Shown: positions 23,861 through 34,600 of the stretch, piece after piece
Position numbering within the stretch: the stretch's first letter is position 1
Layout: each line of letters opens with the position of its first letter
DNA from: Mesostigma viride
Lineage: Eukaryota; Streptophyta; Mesostigmatophyceae; Mesostigmatales; Mesostigmataceae
Assembly (NCBI GenBank): GCA_009746045.1
Contig: RPFO01000156.1
Span: forward strand, 385,278 to 439,277
DNA: 54,000 nucleotides
Direction of reading: 5' to 3'
Translations under genes and position numbers: made by a program
The notes under the pieces: model-generated
Database searches by the model: none
The model's input: only the letters and a program-made list of their open reading frames with translations
What the model was told of the DNA's origin: nothing

Positions 23861-25298
23861 CCGCCCCCGCGACACCGACACCGACACCGACACCGACCTG
23901 ACACCGACACCGACCCGGACCCAGACCCAGATCCAGACACCGACACCGCCACCGCCACGGACCCCACGCAAATGCAAACGCAAACGCAAACGCAAACGCA
24001 AACGCAAACGCAAACGCAAACGCAAACGCAAACGCAAACGCAAACGCAAACGCAAACGCATACGCAAACGCAAACGCATACGCAAACGCAAACGCAAACG
24101 CCTACGCCCACACCCACGCCCACGCCCACGCCCACGCCCACGCCCACGCCCACGCCCACGCCCACGCCCACGCCCACGCCCACGCCCACGCCCACGCCCA
24201 CGCCCACGCCCACGCCCACGCCCACGCCCACGCCCACGCCCTCGCCCTCGCCCGCGCCACCGCCCATGCCAACGCCAACGCCACTGCAACCGCAACCGCA
24301 ACCGCAACCGCCCACGCAACCGCCCCTGCAACCGCAACCGCAACCGCCCCGCCCGCGCCCGCGCCCCCGACCCCGCCCTTGCCCTGCCCCCCTCCCGCGC
24401 CCGCGCCCGCCCCTGCCCCTGGCCCCGGCCCCCCCACTGTAGCTGGACTTTGGCCGCGTCATCCCATATTCGCGATTATTTGTTAAAATTCTGATTTTAG
24501 TGCATTTTCTACTCTACCACTTTCCCCTTGCCCTGCTGCCCCCCCCACCAGCTGGACTTTGACCGTGTGATGACCTCCATCCTCTCAGCGCTCCGCAACG
24601 GCCTCCTCCACACGAATCTCTTCCGCACGGTGGACCTCGAGGGAGAGGGTCGCCTGCGCTGGCCGCTCTTCCGCCGGATGGTCACCCTGGTGGACCCTGA
24701 GCTGACGGCCGCGGACGCGCTGTCCATGTTCCGTGAGACCATTGTCCTCTCCCGTTACGCCAACATGGTGGCCGGGTTTGCGTCCGCCCCCGGGGTCATC
24801 GCCAGTGCCACCGCAGCGACGACAAGCTCCGGTGGCCCCGCGGTCTCCCCCGGTGAAGCGCCAGGTGGCGCAGGTATGAAGGGCAGCCCAGGGGGCAGCG
24901 CGGTCGCGGGACAGCCAGGGATGGTGTGGAGCGCATCGACTGACCCTGACACGATGCTGGCGCCCGCGTTCGGGATCGTGGCCCACCAACACGGCATGCG
25001 GGTGGCCCCTGCGGGCGTGTTCGAGCTGCTACGAGACTTGGTGCGTGCGATGAGCCTCGAGGGAGGGGGGCACGAGGTCTCGTCGGACGCGACCGTGCAG
25101 GAAGGTTGGGAGATCCGCTCGCTCGCGTACGAGCACTTTCTGGTCGCGGTCAGGGACCCCCAGGACGCGCTGTCCAAGATGGGGGACCTGCGCGTGTGGC
25201 TCGCGGCCAACGAGCTCCTGCCGGTCATGGTGGACCGCATCTCCGCGTATGCGGAGAAGGCGGACAAGGGGAGGGCGGTGCTGGAACAAAGGACATGA
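15234..25298 (+). CDS. Large coiled-coil protein of unknown function
   Basis: Not recognised with confidence. Inferred exons: 15234-18770, 20005-20636, 21824-21922, 22975-23269, 24552-25298 (5310 nt, 1769 aa, phases consistent). Residues 1 to ~800 are low-complexity, rich in Gly, Ser, Pro and Ala, and look disordered. A conserved-looking helical block at ~823-865 contains [19 protein letters not shown] and is followed by predicted coiled coils (~872-925, ~1119-1179 and ~1207-1235). The C-terminal ~380 residues (exons 3-5) look globular, with [19 protein letters not shown] and an acidic helix-loop-helix near 1545-1566 ([17 protein letters not shown]) that recalls a degenerate EF-hand. The CxERGxLL block recalls axonemal proteins with dynein-light-chain-like domains; a ciliary role is only a guess. 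The start is the first ATG in frame after an upstream stop; the GTG five codons earlier was not used. Confidence 0.75.
18740..19310 (+). repeat. Copies of exon 1 end and donor in intron 1
   Basis: Exon 1 ends CGGGAGCAGGCGCTGGCG...GAGGAG followed by donor GTGGGT at 18771. A decayed copy at 18833-18876 still ends GTGGAGGTGGGT, 98 bp downstream. A second copy at 19266-19310 matches about 41 of 45 bases, but its donor has become GTGCAT. Confidence 0.85.
18951..19230. mobile_element. Degenerate TIR element related to the one at 301-1034
   Basis: The left end CAGTCATTC and the right end GACTG are inverted, and each is followed inward by an AAGTTGG-type motif at similar distance; internal GCGACGCC and CTTAAG motifs resemble the 301-1034 element. 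It has no coding capacity and lies in intron 1 of the coiled-coil gene. The assignment is tentative. Confidence 0.35.
19648..19760. repeat. Imperfect CAGAATACACCGTG tandem repeat
   Basis: About seven diverged copies of a 14-19-bp unit in intron 1 of the coiled-coil gene. Confidence 0.75.
20617..20815 (+). repeat. Copies of exon 2 end and donor in intron 2
   Basis: Exon 2 ends GTACGAGCACCTGCTGGCGAG with donor GTAAGC (border 20636/20637). Copies lie at 20682-20700 (truncated), 20717-20747 (donor GTAAGC kept, 102 bp downstream) and 20785-20815 (AAGTAAGC). The intronic flank (CCCGCTGTGTCTAT, ATAATCGGGTATGG) is duplicated with it. Confidence 0.9.
21192..21346. repeat. Tandem repeat of CATATGATGTATAGCAGACTAG units
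   Basis: Six units of 22 or 27 bp differ by presence of GTATAGC-type segments, in intron 2 of the coiled-coil gene. Confidence 0.9.
21500..21775. repeat. 24-bp tandem repeat, about 11 copies
   Basis: Units CAACTGTAATCAACATATCAA/TGCCCC with alternating variants occur in intron 2 of the coiled-coil gene, ending about 50 bp before the acceptor of exon 3. There are no unique spacers, so it is a minisatellite. Confidence 0.9.
21897..22137 (+). repeat. Copies of exon 3 end and donor in intron 3
   Basis: Exon 3 ends CTTCAGGGTAGAGCTGTTCAA then ACG and donor GTGAGCC. Copies at 21994-22041 (TTTAAGGTGGAGCTGTTCAA, donor decayed to GTCGAG, 97 bp on) and 22091-22137 (TTCAAGGTGGAGCTG, GTGGCGAG). A faint fourth trace is near 22205-22240. 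Confidence 0.75.
22431..22462. repeat. Perfect 14-bp hairpin in intron 3
   Basis: CCGCCTCTCAAACG at 22431-22444 and CGTTTGAGAGGCGG at 22449-22462 are exact complements around a CCCC loop. A related GTTTGAGAG lies upstream near 22404. It may be a transposon-end relic or a structured intronic RNA. Confidence 0.7.
23667..24412. repeat. ~740-bp compound hexanucleotide array
   Basis: Consecutive blocks of different hexamers: (CTCGCC)n, CGCCCG, CACCGA, (CAAACG)n, (CCCACG)n, CTCGCC again, then AACCGC. It fills intron 4 of the coiled-coil gene. The hexamer period keeps all six frames open and produces artefactual long proteins such as Arg-Pro or Gly-Val repeats, which I do not treat as genes. Confidence 0.95.
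24430..24470 (+). repeat. Copy of exon 5 start and acceptor
   Basis: CCCCCACTGTAG then CTGGACTTTGGCCG at 24431-24456 mirrors the true acceptor CCCCCCACCAG then CTGGACTTTGACCG at 24541-24565, 109 bp upstream of it. Splicing to the copy would run into a TGA just inside the true exon. Confidence 0.8.
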
Positions 25299-25392
25299 TA
25301 ATAGCTGCTCAGCTGAAAGGTCTGTTAGTGGTGGACCGCATCGCCGCATATAAGGCGGACATAGGGAAGGCGATGCCGGAATACGAATTGCG
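25227..25392 (+). repeat. Copy of the 3' end of the coding sequence
   Basis: GTGGTGGACCGCATC...GCGGAC...GGAA at 25329-25385 is a diverged copy of the coding tail at 25228-25284, offset by 101 bp. It begins after the TGA stop at 25296-25298, so it is not translated. Confidence 0.75.
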
Positions 25393-25430
25393 CCAAACAT
25401 GCAGAACAAGCAACTGCCCACATGGCGCAA

Positions 25431-25500
25431 GCATCGGTGCTCAGTGACTCCGCAACGGGAGCATGAGTTTAGTAAATTAATTAATTACTTAATTACTCAA
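25431..25500 (+). mobile_element. SINE-like repeat, 3' fragment
   Basis: Contains GGTGCTCAGTGACTCCGC and ACGGGAGCATGAG, followed by a TTAATTAA-rich tail, matching the 3' end of the three fuller copies at 40155-41573. Confidence 0.6.
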
Positions 25501-25714
25501 TGCTCAGAGCAATAATTATTTATCATGCATATTGAACCGGTAGGATTACATCCCCATCTAGTGCTTAACGGTTGGGGGATGATGCAGACGATATTTGTTT
25601 AAACTTTTGTGTAATTTTTTTTCTAATGAGATTAGCATAGTACTCCGTGGCATGCCTTTGCGCATGACACGCAAGTACTTACTTACTTAACCGGTAGGAT
25701 TGTTTGCAATCATC

Positions 25715-26337
25715 CATCCTACCATCCATCCATCCATCCATCCATCCATCCGTCCGTCCGTCCGTCCGTCCGTCCATCCGTCCGTCCGTCCGTCCGTCCG
25801 TCCGTCCGTCCGTCCGTCCGTCCGTCCGTCCGTCCGTCCGTCCGTCCGTCCGTCCGTCCGTCCGTCCGTCCGTCCGTCCGTCCGTCCGTCCGTCCGTCCG
25901 TCCGTCCATCCGTCCGTCCGTCCGTCCGTCCGTCCGTCCGTCCGTCCGTCCGTCCGTCCGTCCGTCCGTCCGTCCGTCCGTCCGTCCGTCCGTCCGTCCG
26001 TCCGTCCGTCCGTCCGTCCGTCCGCCCGCCCGCCCGTCCGTCCGTCCGTCCGTCCGTCCGTCCGTCCGTCCGTCCGTCCGTCCGTCCGTCCGTCCGTCCG
26101 TCCGTCCGTCCGTCCGTCCGTCCGTCCGTCCGTCCGTCCGTCCGTCCGTCCGTCCGTCCGTCCGTCCGTCCGTCCGTCCGTCCGTCCGTCCGTCCGTCCG
26201 TCCGTCCGTCCGTCCGTCCGTCCGTCCGTCCGTCCGTCCGTCCGTCCGTCCGTCCGTCCTTCCTTCCTTCCGTCCTTCCGTCCGTCCCTCCATCCATCCA
26301 TCCTTCCATCCATCCATCCATCCACCCACCCATCCAC

Positions 26338-26369
<32 letters not shown>

Positions 26370-26372
26370 CTA
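25715..26372. repeat. (CCGT)n / (CCAT)n tetranucleotide array, ~650 bp
   Basis: A long CCGT array with CCAT, CCTT and CCCG variants, mainly at its ends. It abuts the LINE fragment that starts at about 26372. It keeps all frames free of stops; the resulting peptides are not genes. Confidence 0.95.
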
Positions 26373-27230
26373 TGCAAACGGCACCACCCTCTTCGAGGAC
26401 ACTGAGCACGTGCAGACATGGCTTGGCTGCCTCGCAATCGAGGCCCGCGCATGTGGCAGGGCTCGAGGTCGATCAGCAAGAAGACCGAGGCTCTGGCGAT
26501 TGGGCTCACTCAGCCACCGCCCGACCTCTTCAGGACTACTTGATGGCCCTCTCGAGACTAGTATCGGGACTGCGTTGACCAAGTTTCTGGGTAGCTTACT
26601 CCCCAGCTGCGAGGCTGATTTGGACCACCGTATCTCCCTCGCCTTGCACGCTTTACGCCAATATATACAGGGCCCTGTGGCGCAAGCCCTGGGGCAAGAT
26701 AGAGAAACAGGACCTGTTTAAGGTCCTGGTCCTCCTTGTTGTTACGTACGGGGCAGAGACGTGGACCCTCATCACCGCCGACCTTGCCAACAAGCTGGAC
26801 GGCGCGGTCACCAACATGCTGCGGTCAATTTTCAGTTGGAACCGTGTAGCCGGATACGCTGCTCATGTCCGCAAGGAGGACTTGTACCTCGGCATGCCAC
26901 TTATCACTGGTCAGCACCATCAAGCACGCTAGTAGGGCGGCACTCACTTAAGTAGCTCGTACCAGCCAGGTAGACACCTCACGTCACCGTCATGGCCCCG
27001 GCCCGGCGCCGCAGGGCTGCCGGCGCCCCGCTGGCCCGACCTCCTCACGCTGCGGCCGGGCTCAGCCGGGCATGGGCACCTCCTCACGTGGGCCGAGCCC
27101 ATGACGGATGAGCTAGGTTACATGACGCCGCAAGGAAATGATCAAAGATGCTCAGCTCGTACTAGATGGCCGGGATGACGAACATGCCGGCCCAAGTGGG
27201 CCGGGGGCCTACTTAGGCCTCTCCGTGATT
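26372..27230 (+). pseudogene. Dead non-LTR (LINE) reverse transcriptase fragment
   Basis: Broken reading frames match the later part of a LINE reverse transcriptase: the active-site box reads YANG rather than YADD at ~26372, then [22 protein letters not shown] (~26473-26508), a frameshift near 26680, FKVLVLLVVTYGAETWTL (~26717-26770), KLDGAVTNMLRS, LYLGMPLI, ARTSQVDT (~26957) and HLLTWAEP. Order and motifs agree with the fragment at 41574-42290. Loss of the catalytic Asp pair and frame breaks show it is inactive. Confidence 0.75.
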
Positions 27231-28878
27231 TGGAAAAAGATGATGATGGACTACAAGGCCCGGCCAAGTGAGTAGATCCGTCAGTGATTGGGGCACTGAT
27301 GCTATCAGTTTCGCCATCTTAGGGTAGCAGGGGTGCAGAGTGTCTTAGTAGTTAGGGTACTACATGTGGGCGGGCGCGGGGGGCGGGGCGGGGCCGGGGG
27401 GCGGAAGTCCTCGGTCCGGGGTTAAAATACTCGGTCCCCGGTCCCGAACCCTGTTGCGCGTGAACACTAGAGCGGCCTCCGCCGTCGGACGGAACCCGGT
27501 TCCACTGCCGAGTAGCCGGGTTGCGTAGCGCGAGGATGTCACGGACGCGCGCTATGTCATCCGGGCGCCCACTATGCACAAGACCGGTGACGTGCGCAAG
27601 GAATTTGTCTTCTACGCATTTTCGACAAAGGCTAGTGACCGGGGGGGGACACTAGCACTTGCAGCATAAGAGCGGACGAAAGTGTACGTGCACGCGCGCC
27701 GGGCCAGGCACAGCTGGGCGCGCAGCACTGACTTGAGCGGACGGCAGCACAAGTGTGCGGCGTCGAGAGGATCATACGCGTGTTAGTGGACAGCTGGAGC
27801 TGAAGCTGGACTGCTGGATTTCAACAGCGCCGAGGCTATTGACAGGCCAGGTGTCTTTGTGGTGTAGAATAGCGGGTCAACGTTATGAGGACTGGACAGA
27901 AAATGGAAAAGGACAATTTGCGGTGCGGAGCCAGATCGCTGGAATGAATGCGAAATCGCTGGCAGCCCTAAAAAGGGATTTCTTCTAGAAAGGAACGATT
28001 AGACGCAATGTTTGCTGGGCCACTCACACGCAAGGTGTGAGCGTGCAGATTGTCTGAAGGATATTATGCTTCGACCTTGCTGGACGTGACTCAATGTCGG
28101 ACATTCCCAGGGACAGAAATGCCGGAGCCTCTAGGAGATGAGATCGGCAACAGGGTAGCAATTTAGATTTGTCGGGATGCCTTCCTGCTTTTGTTGGCAT
28201 GTGTGGTAGAAAGCCAGGACGGCAACTGGAATGCGGTTTCTATTCGCATGGTTCAGGCAGCAAGATAGTTTTGGCATTCCTGGCTGGACTGACAAGTGTG
28301 GCGTGTGTCATGCGTGTGGCATGACGAATGGTTTGGTTCATAGTCGAAGAGGACTCTCACGCAGCGTGTAGTCTCTTCGAGTCTCTCGTTAGTGGCCTTC
28401 GTGTTTCTCCCTTTCCTTGGGAGCAAGGCCGGTAGCATGTCATGGAGCGCTGCCTAACTGCGGGCTCGTGAGCATGGAGTGCATCGATATTGAGACTATC
28501 AACGTGTTGTAATTGTATTAACTTTCTCAATAAATTCCGCATGTGCGGCTTCATCATCAGACTGTGCAAAGTGTGTGTTGTGAAAGCATTATTCTATAGC
28601 AGGGGAGGCAATAAGGTGGTCATCAGGCACGAGGGACAGTTCCTTGTCCTCGGCTGAGAGCCCTCCTTTCTTTAATCATGGGACAGGTCCTCGCCCACCC
28701 CACAGGGCATGCAGTTAAGGCAGGCACATCAGCTCAGCTCATTTGGGTTTTACCAAATTAAGCTGAGTGGCCAGCCGCCATGGTGGCGCCGGAGATTGTG
28801 GCACGCAGACGCGACAAGGAGAGTCCGGTCTGTGCCGGCCCCCAGGGCCCGGCCCATTGGATTGACAAGGTTCAAAGC
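27231..28878. other. Intergenic, no gene recognised
   Basis: About 1.6 kb of mixed composition. 27361-27410 is very GC-rich with G runs. A short hairpin (CTCACAC, GTGTGAG) lies near 28022-28040. Open frames here are short and show no family motif. Confidence 0.5.
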
Positions 28879-29300
28879 ATCGAAAACTTAATTACTCGCC
28901 CACCTTCCCGGCAAGAAGCATTGCGCAAATAAAGTGGGAGTTTTTACTGGTCGTTCCGCCGGATCCGGAAGTAGCCAGTTCAAACCCGCGCAGGGGCTAG
29001 CGGTCCTAAGTTTTCTGCATGTTCACATCATCCGTCAGCTCAGTGGTATCTACAGCGGTGCTGTAAGCGGAACCACCCACACTCCCTTATAGGAACCCAC
29101 CTCAGCTAGATCTAATCGAAAACTAACTCGCCCACCTTCCCGGCAAGAAGCATTGCGCAAATAAAGTGGGAGTTTTTACTGGTCGTTCCGGCCGTCGGAT
29201 CCGGAAGTAGCCAGTTCAAACCCGCGCAGGGACTAGCGGTCCTAAGTTTTCTGCATGTTCACATCAGCTGCGATCTACAGTGCGGAACCACCCACACACA
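28879..29300. repeat. 236-bp direct tandem repeat, two copies
   Basis: Copy 1 starts at 28879 and copy 2 at 29115, both with ATCGAAAACT; CTCGCCCACCTTCCCGGCAAG and the next ~130 bp are almost identical, and both end with GGAACCACCCACAC. Each holds AGTTCAAACCC, which resembles a pol III B box, but I see no A box or tRNA fold. Confidence 0.85.
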
Positions 29301-30229
29301 AGGTCCAAAACCCAATTACCAAAATGGAACCAGCGTTTTTACTTTCCACCAATGGCCGGTGATGAGAATCGGCGGAGTTACCAAACTATGTGCGACAGTG
29401 GCGCGATGCGCGCGGCGCAACATTCCCCGCCTGGGCCGGTTGAATCACTCGAGTTACCAATGTTGGACGAACCGCGCCTCGTGGCGACGTGGCGGCCACT
29501 TGCCACTGCCTGGCCAGCCTACCTAGTGCTACAGTAGCTTGGGGCCGTCCTCGCCTGCCAGGAATGAGTTTGAGCGCGAAAGCGCGAAGCGCGCGGGCGT
29601 ATGCCTTCACGCTCAAGTGATACCGTAATTACGAACTGTGCGCGGAGAGGAGCAGGTTGCGAACGCGTTACACCCTGGTACACTTCGACACCCAATGGCT
29701 TCACGAGTCACGCGACTCGCGTCTCACGGCCCTAACGGCCCACGGTGGGCCCCAAAAGGCCGAAGTGGCTGGGGCCGGGTCAGCGGTCACTGCCGTCCAG
29801 TGCTTGAGGTTGTCCCTACAGTACAGTACAGGGTTGTCCCGAGTGGCTACACAGCGCTGCGTCCCACGAGGACGCCTGGACACGTGGACGGGCGTCGGAC
29901 GAAGACTAGGACGCAGCCAGCAGCATTAGCTCCTGGAAGGAGGAGCTGAGTGCTGACAGCAGCGCGACTGCATACAGTGTAATTGGGCACGGCGGTAATG
30001 AGCACCCAATTCTGTTGCGCGCAGGAGTGGAGGAATGCAAAGTAAACATCTACAATGTCGGCGTCAGCCAGGCCTTCAAAAATAATATTTTTTTAGTGCA
30101 ACGATTGCAATTTTATCAGGCCTATTATGCTCATTTCTAATTTGCGGTGTGGCTGCATTCTATGTGACTAGAGATATGTTATCCTGGAAGTAATAAGGCA
30201 GGCTGAATCGGACCTCGTTTAGCGATAGA
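29301..30229. other. Intergenic, upstream region of the pfkB kinase
   Basis: No gene is recognised. A GC-rich half (29380-29950) is followed by an AT-rich stretch (30060-30200) just before the kinase start codon, where its promoter is expected. Confidence 0.4.
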
Positions 30230-31362
30230 ATGGCAACGCAAACCGCGCCACGCTCCCGCAAGTTGGTAATCGGCGTTGGTGACCCGGTGATGGATACAAT
30301 AGTCGCGGTCGATTCGAAGTTCGTGGAGACTGCAGTAGGGCCCGGCGGCGTCGGTGGTTGCATAGCTGTTCACGATTACCAGGCGTTCTCCTCTCTCCTT
30401 GATGCCTGCAAGCCGTTCAAGTTTAAGAGAGTTCCGGGTGGTAGCGCAGGTAGGATGGTGTAGTTCCCACGTCTCTTCTCTCCTCCATGCAGAAAATGTG
30501 CTGATTTGCCCACAATTGTCGGTTCACGTGCCAGCCTCTGTCACATGCGCCGCTACAATAATCAAGGCAGAGGAATCGGTCGTTCCTTGTTGGCGATGCG
30601 GTCTACCGCGGATATTTTGGTCGGCCCCTTGTGCGCTGACTCCGTTTTCCGAGGTCATGCACATGTCTCCCCATCATCACCACGCTACCGCGCTGCTTCC
30701 CGTTCCATCGTAATTCTGCTTTCACAGCCAACGTCGTGTGCGGCCTGGCTGCCCTGGGCCACCACCAATGCATTTTCCTGGGCAAGGTGCGGGCTCGGAA
30801 CGGTAACGCAGGACCATAAGTCCACACGTGTCCCCTCCCTGTTTGAGGACGCCCCTCCCTTGTCTGTCTCAGGAATGGTGGGTACAGCAGGCGGGCGATA
30901 CTAACTAGGTTGTGTCTTGGCCATGAATAGGATATGGTGTTGTCTAGGAAATGCATGGGATGTAGTTCTAACCTTTTAATGAGGTTAATGACCCAGCCAA
31001 GCAAGGCAAAAGAAATGGCATGGCATGGACGCATAACAGACTGAGCATTGAATAGTGTTCGTATCCATGTGGCATCCATTCTGTGAAACAATGGCATGAA
31101 CTGGACCTTTGATGTGGCGGGTGGTTATGGTGCCTGGTTGTGATATGCTACTACTACTATTATGCACGGTTACGAGTTTTTTGTCAATATCACCACTGCA
31201 TGTGCTGGCAATAAAGTTTGATCCGGCGCATGCCCCCGCCTTGCCCTGCAACCCACCCACCCCCGCCACAACCACAATCACCACACATGCGCCCCCCCCC
31301 CCCCCTCCCCCCCCCCCGCCGCCCCGCCCCCCCAATACACACACACACAAAAAAAAAAACAC

Positions 31363-31399
<37 letters not shown>

Positions 31400-31625
31400 A
31401 ACACACACACTCAACACACACACGCACACGCACACGCACACGCACACGCACACGCACACGCACACGCACACGCACACGCACACGCACACGCACACGCACA
31501 CGCACACGCACACGCACACGCACACACACACACCACCACCACCCCACCGCCACCACAACCACAACCACCACAACCACAACCACAACCACAACCACCATCA
31601 CCACCACCCGCCACTGCCACCGCCA

Positions 31626-31656
<31 letters not shown>

Positions 31657-34600
31657 CACCACCGCCACAGCCACAGCCACAGCCACAGCCACCGCCACCC
31701 GCCGCCACCACCGCCACTGCCACCGCCACCGCCACTGCCACTGCCACCGCCACCGCCACCACCACAGCCACAGCCACAGCCACAGCCACAGCCACCGCCG
31801 CTGCTGCCGCCGCCGCCGCGCCCACCCCACCCCACCCCCCACCCACGATCACCACCAGCAGGGTTTATGTCAACCACCCATGAATCATGGTTCTATAAAC
31901 CTGGCAACTATCCCATGCTGAAACCAGCTCCATGCGCCAACCATCACAATCATGCCCCGGGCACGCAGGTCGGCGTGGATGATCTGGCTCTCAAACCCTT
32001 GCTCAAACTAACGTAAACAAATATTTTAAGACTGGGACATCGTCTCATGTCACAAAACACGACCTCCCTCCCACGCCGCCACCGTGACTATCATGCCCCA
32101 CGCAGGTCAGCATGGAGGAGCCTGGGTTTACCCACAGCCGCCCATGACCCACGGTTCTAATTACCTCGAAACCATCCAATGCTGAAACAGCCATAATGCT
32201 GCCACCGCCACCATACTGCACGCAGGTCGGCGTGGATGAGCTGGGCTCTACCTACAGCCTTGCGCTTGAGGGGGAGGGGGTGGTGCCCTGGCTGGTGCGC
32301 AGCGACAAGGGGACGGCGTCGGCGGAGACCATGTGAGGGGTGCCAGCGGTGATAGGACTTGAACTGTTGATATAAATTTTAAGAATAGGAGCCAAGCAAT
32401 AGGAATTCAACAACAAAATCCAGTCACATAAATTTAATGTGAATCAAATAGTATGGACAAATCTGAGAGTAAAATTACAATACATAATACAATACATAAT
32501 ACAATACACAATACAGTACATGATACAATACATAATACTGTACATGAATGGCGCCTTAAAGTGCCTAGCTGACCCCCTGGCACATGATGAAAGTGAGGGT
32601 GGGGCAGGAATGCGTGCGTCAGGGATGGATGCATTTTGCAGCACGTCTCGGGTTGGTTGGCATTAGATGCATGCGTGTGTGGGTGTGGACCGTGGTGGAC
32701 ATGTCCCTGTCAAGGGCATCACCGGCAGAAGAGAGCTTGCTCATGCGTCAACTCATATTTGCGCACATATGTGTCCTTGCTCCTGGTTACCTCCTGGTTA
32801 CCTCCTGGTTACCTCCGGGTTACCTCCGGGTTACCTCCTGGCTTCCCCTGTGTCGGGGCCCCATTTCCCCTGGGTGACATTCGCCTGTGGAGTGAGGCAA
32901 TCGGCGGTGTCCATTTTCGAGGGTCGCCACATGCAACCTATCGCCTTTTGGTGGGCACCATTGGTGACGACTTTCCTCCCTGTCTTCCCTAAAATGTCTT
33001 CCTTCCCTGGTTTCTCCTGCTTCCCTTACTTCTACTTCTTCCCTTCCTTCTCTTCCTTCCATCCTTCTCTTCCTTCCCTTCCTTCTCTTCCCTCCCTTCC
33101 TTCTCTTATTTCTTTTTCTTTCCTCCTCTTGCCATCTGGGGGTGCTGCGGGGGACATCTGCTTCTTGGGGGGGGGGGTTGACATTACCCAATGGCGGGCT
33201 CTGTGGTTTACGTGCATCAGCTGCCTGGTGACCCCCGACGGCCAGCGGACGATGCGCACCTTTCTGGGCGCGGCTGCAGAGATGTCGAGGGATGACGTGG
33301 CAGGCGTGGATTGGGCGGACCATCCCTTGCGGCACATGCACCTGGAGGGGTACCAGGTGGGCCGCATGCCACCTCTCTCGTGTTTACTATAAGTTGGCTA
33401 ATCAAGCATGGCATGCCACCATGCAGCGATTACTAATCACACACGCGCGCACTATACTCTACTATAGTGACCACACACACACACACATAAGCACACACAC
33501 ACACACACATAAGGACACATTCACGCATGCACACACAACATGCACAGGCTGCTGGTTTATTTGTATGCTTTTATACCATCTAACAATTTTAAAAAAATAC
33601 ATAGCACCTGACAAAGGTGCAAAAACAGAATTTAACGAATCATGTGCCGCTATAATGGGAATATTTGTACCAATACAGTGAATGTGTGTGTGCCGAACAG
33701 CGGACGCACGTGTGTTTGCACGCCCGCGGCACTACCACATGGACATTTGCAAGTACATACCTTAACGAACACACCTGCAATTTTGATCAACACCTGCGGC
33801 CTGCCCGTGCCCTTGTGCAGCTCTACCGCGTGGACGCCGCGCGCGCCGCCATTGAGCGGGGGCGCGCCAAGGGGGCCAGCATCTCTCTGGACCTGGCCAG
33901 CATGGAGGTGAGTGCACCCTCGGTGGACTGGTCAAGCATATAGGGGGTTGTCCCCCTTCAACAGCATCTCACTGGACCTGGCCAGCATGGAGGTGAGGCA
34001 CAGGGGGGACATATTGGACACTTTGAAGCATCTAGTGGTTTTACTCAATTTCTACAGCCTCTCTGGACCTCGCCGGCATGGAGGGAAAGGGGCCAGCGAA
34101 GAGGTTGGCTACTAGTGGCCGCCAATCGGACAGTCGATTTTGAACCATCAATCGCATTCATGATGTGGAAGAATTGTAAAGAGAGAGGGCATATGGGACA
34201 CGTTGGTATCGAGGAAGGGGGGGGGGGGGGGGGGGGGGAAGAGGTGACCCAGACGGCCAGAGTATGAAGCCATGAGGAGCGCAGAGATCTGAGCTGTACA
34301 TGCGCCATCCCTGACGGTGCCCTGGATTTGGGGGTAGGGAAAGGCCAAAGAGCAGGTTTTGTGGGATCTGTGGCTTCTTGGAAACTTTCCTGTTTGAGAG
34401 ATGCATGTTTTAAAGACGGGGAACAGAGCAATTGGAAGGTTTGAATGGCAATCGGGCGACGGGGAGATGGGGTGGTGGGGCGATAGGCCAATGGTGTGGT
34501 AACTGGCAATGGTTTTTTATTGGTGCAATTGGTGTCTGTGCTTTACATCAAAACTGCGCTGTTGTCTCAACTTATGTTATCAACCCGCCATCACCTACCC

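Noticed and set aside
23554-24494. Long open frames of ~230-300 codons on both strands
   Set aside because: They are produced by the hexanucleotide arrays, open in all frames, with no initiation context or domain.
25679-26578. Open frames encoding (PSVR)n or (DGRT)n
   Set aside because: Artefact of the stop-free CCGT array.
28974-29000. B-box-like AGTTCAAACCC suggesting a tRNA or SINE
   Set aside because: No A box at the right distance and no cloverleaf; kept only as part of the direct repeat.
30506-30724. Candidate extra kinase exon in intron 1
   Set aside because: The GGSAAN signature is rebuilt exactly by joining 30449 to 30728, so no exon fits between.
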